From positions 1 through 21,896 of IMG/VR virus record IMGVR_UViG_3300012920_000321: a DNA stretch of 21,896 nt; one strand, written 5' to 3'. Origin of the DNA: a virus. Of this stretch, positions 13,842 through 21,896 are shown piece after piece; position 1 is the first letter of the stretch, and each line of letters starts with the position of its first letter. A model generated the notes under the pieces. The model was given only the letters and a program-made list of their open reading frames with translations, was not told where the DNA came from and did not search any database. The translations under genes were made by a program, and so were the position numbers.

Positions 13842-15041
13842 ATGAAACAGATAATCAACGAAGCTCTTTTAGCCTTAGCTGTTAAAAATCTAAAAGAAGA
13901 AGTTGCCAAACTAAAAGATCAACCACCTAGACGAGGACGTCAAGGTCCTCAAGGAAATAAAGGTGAAAGAGGCCTTATTGGAGAACAAGGTCCTCAAGGT
14001 ATTCCAGGGAAAAGAGGAAAACAAGGTATACAAGGTATTCCTGGTAAACAGGGATTACAAGGACTTCGTGGTGAACAAGGTTTAATTGGTGAACAAGGAG
14101 AACAAGGACAGCAAGGTGAACAAGGTATTCAAGGTATTCAAGGTGAACGTGGATTACAAGGCTTACAAGGACTTCCTGGTGTTCAAGGATTACAAGGTGA
14201 AAAAGGAGACAAAGGAGATCGTGGTCCTCAAGGTATAAGAGGTTTAATTGGTGAACAAGGTGTTCAAGGTGAGCAAGGTATTCAAGGTATACCTGGCGTT
14301 ATTGGAGAACAAGGTGAGCGAGGTTCTCAAGGTGAAAAAGGAGATCGTGGTCCACAGGGTCTTAAAGGTGAAAAAGGAGATCGTGGAGAACAAGGTCCTC
14401 AAGGTATTCAAGGTGAAGTTGGTCCTAAAGGAGAAGATGGTACTAATGTTACATTAGAAGATGTTAAACCAATACTTGACAAATACAATAATGATTATAC
14501 TCGTTTTGTTAGTAATGTTAATAAATCATTAGCTTCTATAGGTGGTGGTGGTTTAGGTGAAGCAGATGTACTAAAATTAATTAATGATAATAGTAGTAGT
14601 GGTAGTGGTTCAAGTGATGTAGATTTATCTGCAGTAGATCAACATATTATTCCAAGTGAAACAGAAACATATGATTTAGGTACTTCAAGTAAAAAATGGA
14701 GAGATTTGTTTTTATCTGGATCATCAATAAATTTAGGTGATGCTAAAATTAGTATTTCATCTAATGGAGGAATACAATTAAAAGATGAACAAGGGACAAC
14801 TCCAAGTCTAACAACTTCAAATACAACTACTATACCTGGATCAAGTGGTAATTTTGATTTAAGAGCTTCAGAAGGAGATGGTGATAATGTAGCACTTGAA
14901 AATGATGCTGGAAATACTCTTGGATCTGTAAGTACTGATGCATTTGGTGCTAATCAAACAACAATATATGATTGCATGGAACCTTTTGGAACATTTAAAA
15001 CTCATGATTATGGTTCAGGGGAAACACATGTTGGAGCTTAA
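13842..15041 (+). CDS. collagen-like virion fibre protein
   Basis: This 399-residue protein has three parts. Residues 1-31 form a charged amphipathic helix ([20 protein letters not shown]), possibly a trimerising coiled coil. Residues 32-199 are 56 uninterrupted Gly-X-Y triplets, with Gln dominant in Y and salt-bridge patterns such as EKGDRG and NKGERG. Residues 200-399 are a beta-type tail with [20 protein letters not shown] and [16 protein letters not shown], a motif common in marine-phage fibres. The protein probably forms a rod-like triple helix on the virion surface, with the tail as tip. Phages lack proline hydroxylation, so stability would come from charge pairs and Gln. It is 1 base from gp20 and probably co-transcribed with it. 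Confidence 0.85.
   Translation: MKQIINEALLALAVKNLKEEVAKLKDQPPRRGRQGPQGNKGERGLIGEQGPQGIPGKRGKQGIQGIPGKQGLQGLRGEQGLIGEQGEQGQQGEQGIQGIQGERGLQGLQGLPGVQGLQGEKGDKGDRGPQGIRGLIGEQGVQGEQGIQGIPGVIGEQGERGSQGEKGDRGPQGLKGEKGDRGEQGPQGIQGEVGPKGEDGTNVTLEDVKPILDKYNNDYTRFVSNVNKSLASIGGGGLGEADVLKLINDNSSSGSGSSDVDLSAVDQHIIPSETETYDLGTSSKKWRDLFLSGSSINLGDAKISISSNGGIQLKDEQGTTPSLTTSNTTTIPGSSGNFDLRASEGDGDNVALENDAGNTLGSVSTDAFGANQTTIYDCMEPFGTFKTHDYGSGETHVGA
13935..14438 (+). repeat. Gly-X-Y coding repeat (56 triplets)
   Basis: A 504-base tract of 9-base-periodic codons encodes residues 32-199 of the collagen-like protein. Units such as CAAGGTATTCAAGGT recur, making the tract prone to slippage or recombination that changes rod length in whole triplets. 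Confidence 0.9.
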
Positions 15042-15047
15042 AAAGTA

Positions 15048-15055
15048 TATAAATA
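15048..15055 (+). promoter_or_regulatory. T4-type late promoter upstream of the large fibre gene
   Basis: A perfect TATAAATA is placed 28 bases before the start at 15084, the same spacing as the gp13 promoter. GAGGT at 15075-15079 serves as ribosome-binding site. Confidence 0.75.
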
Positions 15056-15083
15056 CACTTAACATATTCATTTTGAGGTAAAA

Positions 15084-18000
15084 ATGCCTACAACATTACA
15101 ATTTAGAAGAGGTACCGCTACACAAAACGATTCTTTTACCGGTGCCGCTGGTGAAATAACATTTGATACCACTAACAATACATTACGTGTACATAATGCT
15201 TCTACTGCGGGTGGAACAAGATTAGCGACAAAAGCTGAACTCGATGCACTAAACGTTTCCTCATTTACAGGAGGTGAGGGAATTGATATCAGTAATAGCA
15301 ATGTTATATCTGGAGAAGATGCAACAACATCTAATAAAGGTATAGCATCATTTGCTTCTGCTGATTTTGATGTAACATCGGGTGCTGTAACAATTGCATC
15401 AGGTGGTGTTAGTAATACACAATTGGCAGGTTCAATAGCTAATGCTAAGTTAGCAAATTCTACTGTAAGTTACGGTGGAGTATCACTAGCATTAGGAGCT
15501 ACAGATGCTACTCCAGCTTTTGATTTATCTGATGCAACTAATTATCCTACAAGTTCATTATCAGGAACTATTACAAATGCTCAATTAGCTGGCTCAATTG
15601 CTAATGCTAAATTAGCTAACTCTTCTTTTACAATTACTGATGGAAGTACATCTCAGTCTATAGCTTTAGGTGATACTTTAACAGTTACTGCTGGTGAAGG
15701 TATTGATGCTGTTGTTTCAGCTACTGATACTCTCACAATTTCAGCAGAAGATGCAACTGTATCTAATAAAGGTGTTGCTAGTTTTAACACAAATCATTTT
15801 ACAGTTTCGTCTGGTGCTGTATCAGTAAAAACATTAAATCAAAATACAACAGGAAATGCAGCTACAGCTACAGCTTTAGAAACAGCTAGAACAATAGCTG
15901 GTGTATCATTTGATGGTACTGGTGATATTGCAATTCCTATAGAAAACTTATCAAATGTAAGTAGTACATCTCCATCTACAAATCAAATATTAAAATGGTC
16001 AGGATCTGAATGGGCTCCAGCTGCAGATGGTGGTGGAACTGTTACTGAAGCATTTAAAACAATTGCTGTTGCAGGACAAGATGATGTTGTTGCTGATGGA
16101 GCTACTGATACATTAACATTTGCTGCTGGTAGTAATATGACTATCACTACAAATGCTTCTGGAGATACAATTACATTTACAGCCGCTGGAGGTGGTGGTG
16201 GTGATGTTACTTCAGTAACAGCTGGTAATGGTTTACTAGGTGGTGGAACTTCCGGAGATATATCCATTAGTGTTGATTCTGATAATATAAAAACTTTTAT
16301 ACCTAAATTTGGAACAGATTTTATAGATTCAGCAGCAGCTAACACATTAATTGATACTCGAGTAAATGCAACATTTATTAATAATTTAACAATTGATGCT
16401 GATACTTTAGGTGGACAAAATGGAGCTTATTATAGAGCATATAGTAATTTAACTGGTACTCCTACTATTCCAGCTTTTGGAACAGACTTTGTAGATTCGG
16501 CTACAGTAAATACTTTAGCAGATGCTCGTATAGCAAATAATATAATTGATGAAGATAACATGGCTAGTAATAGTGCAACAAGAGCACCTAGTCAACAATC
16601 AGTAAAATCATATGTTACTACTCAAATTGACGGAATAGTAGATGCTGCTCCTGGAGCTTTGAATACGTTAAACGAATTGGCTGCAGCTCTTGGAGACGAT
16701 GCTAATTTTAGTACAACAGTAACTAATTCAATAGCTGCAAAAGGTACATTAGATTCAGCTCGAACTATAGATCCTAAATTAGGAACAGATTTTGTTGACT
16801 CCGCTGAAGCTAGAAAATTAATTGTAGGTAATAAAGGAATAAATTATGCTTCGGGTACTGGAGTAATTGATATTGACTCAGCTAATATAAGAAGTTTTAC
16901 TGTAGCTGATGCAATTAATAATGGTACTACAAATATTGCACCTTCTCAAAACGCGGTATTTGATGCACTGGCTCTTAAATTAGATGCTAGTGCTGTTCCT
17001 ACACTTGGAGGTAGTTTTGTAGACTCAGCTGAAGCGCGTAAAGTTATATCAGGTGGAACTGGTATTACATATAATTCTAGTACTGGTGTAATTACTACTA
17101 CTGATGCAGATATTGTTCATGATAATTTATCCGGATTTGTAGCTAACGAACACATAGATCATAGTGCAGTTTCTATTATTGCTGGTAAAGGATTATTAGG
17201 TGGTGGTACGATTGCATCAAATAGAACACTTAATATAGATTCTTCAAATGTAGATAAAATGATTGATTCTAATTTAGGTGGAAGTTCAGTAACTATAAAT
17301 GGTAACGGATCAACTGGTGGTATTACAATATCTGATGGTTTAATAGATATGCGAACTGGGACTGGTAGTGTCTCAAAAATTAAATTTTATTGTGAAGTTA
17401 ATAATGCTCATGCACAAACATTACAAGCTCAGCCACATTCTGCTGGTAGTTCAGCAGTTATAGTTTTACCAACTGCTTCTGGAACACTTCTTAATGATAA
17501 TGGATCTGGTGCAAATTTAACAAATTTAAATGCGTCAAATTTAGCAAGTGGAACTGTTCCTTCAGCTAGACTTTCATTAACAACAGCTAATATTGCTTCA
17601 GGTACATTTGATTCTGCTAGAATACCTAAACTTGCTGGTTCAGATATTACTGCTGGAAGATTAGATTCAGATCGCTTACCAGTAGGTGTTTCATATGGTT
17701 CTGGTGGTGGTGGAGGTGGAGGAGGAGGATCTTCAATAACAATACAAGATGAAGGATCTTCTTTATCGACTGCAGCCACAACTATTAATTTTGTAGGAAA
17801 TGGTGTAGTAGCATCAGGTACCGGTTCAACTAAGACAATTACCATATCTGGTGGTGGAAGTGGAGTTACTGTTCAAGAAGAAGGATCTAGTCTTTCTACT
17901 TCAGGTACAACATTAAATTTTGTAGGACGAGGAATTACTGCAACTGGAAGTGGTGCTACTAAAACTATTACATCTCATGTAGATTCAGCTGCTGTTAATT

Positions 18001-18860
18001 CTCTTATTACAAATGCAACTGGAACTCTTACTGGAATAAATCATTTTGATTATCAAGCTGGGGCAAATCAAACTATATTTACTGGAGCAGATATAGATGG
18101 AAATTCGCTATCCTACACCCCTGGATCTATTCAAGTATTCTTAAATGGTATTTTATTAACAGATTCAAATGACTATGTAGCAACCACAGGGTCAAATATT
18201 ATATTAAATTCTGGAGCTGATAGTGGTGACATTCTCAACATATCAACATTTAGTAAACTTAGTGGAGGAGTTAAACATTTTAGATACAATGCAAGTGCTG
18301 CTCAAACCACATTTTCAGGTACAGATCATCTAGGACAGATTTTATCATACAATGCTGGAAGTATAGAAGTATTTCTAAATGGTATCTTACTCGTAGACAG
18401 CGATGATTATACTGCATCAAACGGAACATCTATAATATTGACATCTGGTGTAGATGCTGGTGATGTGATACAGATTAGTGATTATAAAGGTGCAATATCT
18501 GTTACTGAAGCAGCTATAACTCCTATAGTTGATTCGGCTTATGTTCAGGCAAGAGTATCAGGTGGAACAGATTGGCAATCAGTTAAAACTAGTAATTACA
18601 CAGCAGTATCAGGTCAAGGTGTATTTGTTAATAGCACTTCTGGTGCTAAGACAGTCACTTTACCGGCTAGTCCTGCATTAGGAGATGAAGTAAGAATCAT
18701 AGATGCCTATGGAACTGCAGCTACAAATAATATTACCATTGCTAGAAATAGTAAAAAAATTATGGGCGCTGATTCTGACTTCATTATAGATATAAACAGG
18801 TCTGCAGTGGGTTTAGTCTTTGTCAATGATTCTCAAGGTTGGTTACAAATAGAGAGATAA
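15084..18860 (+). CDS. large modular tail-fibre / structural protein
   Basis: This 1258-residue protein opens MPTTLQFRRGTATQNDSF with AAGEITFDTTNNTLRVHNAS, the attachment-type N-terminus common in marine myovirus structural proteins and resembling Mtd N-domains. The middle has repeated units: AGSIANAKLANS twice, SNKG-[IV]-ASF twice, and four copies of a GTDFVDSA-like unit (about residues 408-417, 464-473, 565-574, 640-649). A GALNTLNELAAALGDDANF fibre motif lies near residue 530. A nine-Gly linker near 873-881 precedes two EGSSLST/NFVG repeats. Two 70-residue beta modules follow (987-1056, 1065-1134), then a C-terminal domain ending GWLQIER. Beta-repeat composition fits an elongated trimeric fibre. 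It has its own late promoter. No depolymerase motif is recognised. Confidence 0.85.
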   Translation: MPTTLQFRRGTATQNDSFTGAAGEITFDTTNNTLRVHNASTAGGTRLATKAELDALNVSSFTGGEGIDISNSNVISGEDATTSNKGIASFASADFDVTSGAVTIASGGVSNTQLAGSIANAKLANSTVSYGGVSLALGATDATPAFDLSDATNYPTSSLSGTITNAQLAGSIANAKLANSSFTITDGSTSQSIALGDTLTVTAGEGIDAVVSATDTLTISAEDATVSNKGVASFNTNHFTVSSGAVSVKTLNQNTTGNAATATALETARTIAGVSFDGTGDIAIPIENLSNVSSTSPSTNQILKWSGSEWAPAADGGGTVTEAFKTIAVAGQDDVVADGATDTLTFAAGSNMTITTNASGDTITFTAAGGGGGDVTSVTAGNGLLGGGTSGDISISVDSDNIKTFIPKFGTDFIDSAAANTLIDTRVNATFINNLTIDADTLGGQNGAYYRAYSNLTGTPTIPAFGTDFVDSATVNTLADARIANNIIDEDNMASNSATRAPSQQSVKSYVTTQIDGIVDAAPGALNTLNELAAALGDDANFSTTVTNSIAAKGTLDSARTIDPKLGTDFVDSAEARKLIVGNKGINYASGTGVIDIDSANIRSFTVADAINNGTTNIAPSQNAVFDALALKLDASAVPTLGGSFVDSAEARKVISGGTGITYNSSTGVITTTDADIVHDNLSGFVANEHIDHSAVSIIAGKGLLGGGTIASNRTLNIDSSNVDKMIDSNLGGSSVTINGNGSTGGITISDGLIDMRTGTGSVSKIKFYCEVNNAHAQTLQAQPHSAGSSAVIVLPTASGTLLNDNGSGANLTNLNASNLASGTVPSARLSLTTANIASGTFDSARIPKLAGSDITAGRLDSDRLPVGVSYGSGGGGGGGGGSSITIQDEGSSLSTAATTINFVGNGVVASGTGSTKTITISGGGSGVTVQEEGSSLSTSGTTLNFVGRGITATGSGATKTITSHVDSAAVNSLITNATGTLTGINHFDYQAGANQTIFTGADIDGNSLSYTPGSIQVFLNGILLTDSNDYVATTGSNIILNSGADSGDILNISTFSKLSGGVKHFRYNASAAQTTFSGTDHLGQILSYNAGSIEVFLNGILLVDSDDYTASNGTSIILTSGVDAGDVIQISDYKGAISVTEAAITPIVDSAYVQARVSGGTDWQSVKTSNYTAVSGQGVFVNSTSGAKTVTLPASPALGDEVRIIDAYGTAATNNITIARNSKKIMGADSDFIIDINRSAVGLVFVNDSQGWLQIER
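16305..17030 (+). repeat. four dispersed GTDFVDSA-type coding repeats
   Basis: Ten-codon units at 16305-16334, 16473-16502, 16776-16805 and 17001-17030 encode [KAT]-[FL]-G-[TG]-[DS]-F-[IV]-D-S-A. The spacing is irregular, fitting diverged structural repeats along a fibre shaft rather than simple tandem DNA repeats. Confidence 0.75.
18042..18485 (+). repeat. tandem 70-residue beta modules in the fibre C-terminal part
   Basis: Module 1 (18042-18251) and module 2 (18276-18485) each encode exactly 70 residues. They share HF-x-Y, QT-x-F-[TS]-G, LSY, VFLNGILL, DY-x-A and GD at the same positions. A third relative lies in the separate gene at 1480 (bases 1522-1734). Confidence 0.85.
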
Positions 18861-18861
18861 T

Positions 18862-19905
18862 ATGAAATATTCTTCAATTAAAAAAACAATATCCGAAACG
18901 GTTGGTAAGATAACTGGTACTAACGATGCACCACTTTTCGTGACTGAACCTACGGCATTAACACCTGCACCATCAGCTAATGCTGATTCAAGTGTTATGA
19001 CAGTAAAAGCCTTAGATCCAGATGGGTTTCCTATTGAATATGGAGTAACTTATTTTGATTCAGCTGCTAAAGCTGTTTATTCAAATGACTCAGCGAGTTT
19101 ACCTCCCGCTTTAGCTTCTCCTACTATTATAAGAGATAGTAGTGATGGCAGTGCTGAATTTAAATTTATTTCAAGAACTTCTGATTCAGATGGATCTGGT
19201 AATGCTACTGACAATGAATTAAAAGTAAGGTATCAGGCCACTGACGGCATTAGAACCGGTGTGACTGTAAATACATTTAAGAATTCTTTTGGTTATAACT
19301 TATGGAGATACTATGTACCATCTGGTTATAGTTGGGGAACTTCTTATTTTCATATGGATACATCAAATTCTAGTAAGATAGGTTGGTATAGTAGTACTTC
19401 TAGGAGTTCTTCTACTGATATATTGAGAGGAAATACGTCTTTAACTTCAACTGCACTGACATATAAAAGTAGTGGTGTAGCTGCACAAGGTACTTATGGC
19501 TTTTGGAGAGGAGGAGCTGGTAGAGATTTCTTTTCAGATAATACTGGTGGATTTAGCATTACTAACAATGGAGACTTTTTTAAATCTAATGGCACATTCT
19601 ACTTATATGCAACAACTGGTACTAGTGGTACTAGTAATTTAGTAGCTGATAGAGATATGTTGTACTTTTGGTTTGCTGATCCTCTTGCAGCATCTGATCT
19701 AGTTGGTTCAGTTGTTGCATGGGAAACTTACAGTAATGATAGATCCCCTAATAGACTATTAGTACAATATTATGCGGGTTCATTAACAGCAACATATGAT
19801 GCTGCTAATTGGGTTACAATGTGTACACTTACTGGTAATGCTCATGAAAATAGATACCACGGACCACTAGCAATAGGTGGCAGTCATGCTTCGGTGAGTC
19901 AATAA
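18862..19905 (+). CDS. virion structural protein with cadherin/Ig-like domain
   Basis: This is a 347-residue protein. Residues about 20-145 resemble a cadherin- or Ig-like beta domain: NDAPLFVTEP opening, KALDPDGFPIEYGV, DSDGSGNATDNELKVRYQ and ATDGIRTGV. Asp-rich loops could bind Ca2+. Residues about 146-347 are an aromatic- and Ser-rich beta domain (NLWRYYVPSGYSWGTSYF, FWRGGAGRDFFSDN, YLYATTGTSG) that I do not recognise. The start lies 1 base after the fibre stop, and its own stop overlaps the next start (TAATG). Likely a surface or fibre-associated adhesin co-translated with both neighbours. It has no signal peptide or membrane segment. Confidence 0.7.
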   Translation: MKYSSIKKTISETVGKITGTNDAPLFVTEPTALTPAPSANADSSVMTVKALDPDGFPIEYGVTYFDSAAKAVYSNDSASLPPALASPTIIRDSSDGSAEFKFISRTSDSDGSGNATDNELKVRYQATDGIRTGVTVNTFKNSFGYNLWRYYVPSGYSWGTSYFHMDTSNSSKIGWYSSTSRSSSTDILRGNTSLTSTALTYKSSGVAAQGTYGFWRGGAGRDFFSDNTGGFSITNNGDFFKSNGTFYLYATTGTSGTSNLVADRDMLYFWFADPLAASDLVGSVVAWETYSNDRSPNRLLVQYYAGSLTATYDAANWVTMCTLTGNAHENRYHGPLAIGGSHASVSQ

Positions 19906-21896
19906 TGGCTGAAACAAGAGCAAGAGATTTAGCAAAGAGTTTAGGGCAGGCTGTAAAAACAAATAACATTGCTTCTGATGGTTCACTAGCAGTATTAGGA
20001 GTGACGGCGTATGATAGCTCTGGACTACTTCCTTTAAGTTATGATTCAAATAATGCAGGGTCATTAGGATTTGCAAAAGATTCGGACAGACTTTATGTGC
20101 ATACTGGACAAGGCTGGTTTAATATTGCTATAATTAATACTACACCGATATTCACATCAAGTCCAAGTGCAAGTTATGCACTAGCAAATGATGCTACTGC
20201 TTACAATAACGGAACTGCGACAACTATCACATTGGCGGCAAGAGACTCAGAAGGATTTCCACTAACCTGGTCTTATTCAGCAAATTCTGCATTCAATAAT
20301 ATAGCTTACGTTTCCAATGATTCGTCTGTATATACTATCATACCTAAGTCACAGGATTCAGTTGGAGAAGCTGCACCTTCGGCAGGAACTTTAACTTTCA
20401 CTACATCAGATGGTATTAATATTGCCTCAGCTGCATCTACTTTCACTCTGACTTTTGATGCAACGATAGCAGGATCTGAAGGTACTACATTCTTATCAAA
20501 GGCTATAGGTACAGGAGGTGATAATAGTTCTTTTTCTGATAAGTCTACTACTGGAACAACACACACGATAACAGCTGTGGGTAATACAGATCAAGGTACA
20601 TTTAGTCCTTATTCTCCTGCAAGATATTCGTGGTTTTTTGATGGAACTGATGATGCAGTTCGAACTGATACAAATGGACCTACACTAGGTACTAGTGATT
20701 TAACAGTTGAATTTTGGTTTCAAAATGAATACGATTTTGGTGATAACACATTTAGATCTATAGTTTCTGATAATCTTTATGGGAGTGCTGGAGGTTGGAC
20801 CATTGGTCAATTTGATAATGAAATTAGGTTAGCTGTTGCTGGATCCACAATCCTAAATGCTATTTATGCGCCATGGATTAGTACTCATACTGGATGGAAT
20901 CATGTAGCTTGGGTAAGAAATTCAGGTACTAGTAAAATATACATCAATGGTCATGAATCTGGATCTGTATCTGATACTAATAACTATACGAATAATCGAA
21001 TAATAATTGGAGCCAGTAACTTTGGATCTAATTATCCTAATTATGACTTTAAAGGATGGATACATGATCTTAGAATAGTAGTAGGAACTCCTGTCTATAC
21101 TGGGAACTTCACTCCTCCTAATGGACCTTTAACTACTACAGGAGGTTTATACCCTTCAACTACAAATGTTAATACATCAATAACTGCTAGTCATACGAAA
21201 TACCAAGCATGTAACCTTCCGTATATTAGTCAAGCCAAGGGTTCAACTGGAGATGCTATACAAACTTCTAATGGTACAGTAGTAGCAGATGCATTCAGTC
21301 CTTATAATGTTCAAGAAGCATACTCTTCTTCAACACACGGTGGGTCTGCATACATGGCGGGACCCGGATATGGTTTAACAGTTCCTACTAGTGCTGATTT
21401 TGATATGGATACTGGAGACTATACCATAGAAATGTGGGTGTATCCTACTACTGCAGGTCAAGAAGTATTGCTTGATCCAAGATCTTCTGGTACTCAGAAA
21501 GTTCCAACTATTTGGTGGGACGGTCAAAACTCGCGTTTTTATGCATATATAAATGGTAATTATGTAAGAACTTCTTCTACTGGAATACACAAGAAACAAC
21601 AATGGTATCATGTTGCTTTAACTAGAAATTCTGGTAAGACTATATTATTTGTAAACGGTAATCGACATGCACCTATTTTCACTGATTCGCTTGATTATGT
21701 TCAAGGAAGCACAGTACGTATTGGAAAACATTGGAGCGATACACAGTATGATTTTGAAGGATATATTTCTGACTTTAGGTGGGTTAAAGGAGATTCTAGA
21801 TATCCTTTTTTACCAGTAGCAGAAACTATTACAACAACGACTTCTTATCAAAATGGAATTACAGTAGATGCAGGAGACGTTGAACTCATAATGGCA
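19905..21896 (+). CDS. LamG-domain virion adhesin (3' end beyond window)
   Basis: Open from ATG 19905 (TAATG overlap with the previous stop) for 664 codons to the window edge with no stop, so the gene is partial. It begins MAETRARDLAKSLGQAVKTN with a short attachment-type domain containing RLYVHTGQGWFNIA (about 63-76). A cadherin/Ig-like domain (about 80-190, with ARDSEGFPLTWSYS) resembles that of the previous protein. Two LamG/concanavalin-A-like domains follow: about 233-405 (WFFDGTDDAV, LTVEFWFQNEY, WNHVAWVRNSGTSKIYINGH) and about 464-645 (YTIEMWVYPTT, WYHVALTRNSGKTILFVNGN). Such domains bind glycans or proteins. Inferred role: host or particle adhesion by the virion. Confidence 0.85.
   Translation, partial: MAETRARDLAKSLGQAVKTNNIASDGSLAVLGVTAYDSSGLLPLSYDSNNAGSLGFAKDSDRLYVHTGQGWFNIAIINTTPIFTSSPSASYALANDATAYNNGTATTITLAARDSEGFPLTWSYSANSAFNNIAYVSNDSSVYTIIPKSQDSVGEAAPSAGTLTFTTSDGINIASAASTFTLTFDATIAGSEGTTFLSKAIGTGGDNSSFSDKSTTGTTHTITAVGNTDQGTFSPYSPARYSWFFDGTDDAVRTDTNGPTLGTSDLTVEFWFQNEYDFGDNTFRSIVSDNLYGSAGGWTIGQFDNEIRLAVAGSTILNAIYAPWISTHTGWNHVAWVRNSGTSKIYINGHESGSVSDTNNYTNNRIIIGASNFGSNYPNYDFKGWIHDLRIVVGTPVYTGNFTPPNGPLTTTGGLYPSTTNVNTSITASHTKYQACNLPYISQAKGSTGDAIQTSNGTVVADAFSPYNVQEAYSSSTHGGSAYMAGPGYGLTVPTSADFDMDTGDYTIEMWVYPTTAGQEVLLDPRSSGTQKVPTIWWDGQNSRFYAYINGNYVRTSSTGIHKKQQWYHVALTRNSGKTILFVNGNRHAPIFTDSLDYVQGSTVRIGKHWSDTQYDFEGYISDFRWVKGDSRYPFLPVAETITTTTSYQNGITVDAGDVELIMA

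Noticed and set aside
14248-14457. Lys/Val-rich open frame inside the collagen-like gene
   Set aside because: It is the +1 reading of the Gly-X-Y codon repeat; low-complexity composition and no separate start signal.
15983-16345. Minus-strand open frame opposite the large fibre gene
   Set aside because: It is antisense to a well-supported + strand coding region and shows no recognisable motif or RBS.
17429-17845. Minus-strand open frame with a poly-proline run
   Set aside because: The proline run is the antisense of the glycine linker of the fibre gene; no minus-strand gene is supported anywhere in the window.
15084-18860. Diversity-generating retroelement target, suggested by the Mtd-like N-terminus
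   Set aside because: No reverse transcriptase, no template repeat and no adenine-biased variable repeat were seen; the N-terminal resemblance is only an attachment domain.

Overview
The window is a piece of a T4-like, contractile-tailed bacteriophage genome (Caudoviricetes, myovirus morphology). Every supported gene is on the + strand. The DNA is strongly AT-rich, and genes are packed with stop/start overlaps such as TAATG and ATGA. The decisive evidence is the run 13-14-15-16-17-18-19-20 (neck, tail completion, terminase, sheath, tube, portal) in the same order as in phage T4. The style of the tail-fibre genes and the small accessory proteins points to a marine phage of the cyanophage/pelagiphage type. 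The host (Prochlorococcus/Synechococcus versus SAR11 or another low-GC marine bacterium) cannot be decided from the sequence.

Region 1 (1-4573) is an adhesin and tail-fibre cassette. It holds the 3' end of one gene, a small accessory protein, a short fibre protein, a second small protein, a fibre tip with a 70-residue module, three tandem paralogous fibre-tip proteins, a larger carbohydrate-binding-like fibre protein, and a 61-residue protein. Region 2 (4574-12114) begins at a T4-type late promoter (TATAAATA). It carries gp13, gp14, a 48-residue membrane microprotein, gp15, a staphylococcal-nuclease-like enzyme, gp16 and gp17; a second late promoter then drives gp18 and gp19. A perfect 8-bp hairpin follows gp19. 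Region 3 (12115-15041) has portal gp20 and a collagen-like fibre protein with 56 uninterrupted Gly-X-Y triplets. Region 4 (15042-21896) starts at a third late promoter and encodes a 1258-residue modular fibre, a cadherin/Ig-like structural protein, and a protein with two LamG-like lectin folds that runs off the window.

The conserved genes build the neck, tail and packaging motor. The portal is the vertex through which terminase gp16/gp17 fills the head. gp13/gp14 seal the head, gp15 caps the tail, and gp18/gp19 form the contractile sheath and tube. The flanking genes are probably virion-surface receptor-binding or carbohydrate-adhesion proteins. In T4, gp20 is followed by the prohead core, protease and capsid genes; here that place is taken by an adhesin island at least 8 kb long.

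The least ordinary features are: the tandem fibre-tip paralogs whose shared 3' end also serves as the next gene's ribosome-binding site; the nuclease placed directly before the small terminase gene; the membrane microprotein between gp14 and gp15; the shared 70-residue module in two distant fibre loci; and a hairpin overlapping a near-consensus late promoter before gp20. No tRNA, CRISPR array, insertion sequence or integration gene was seen, and no gene-free stretch exceeds 80 bases.
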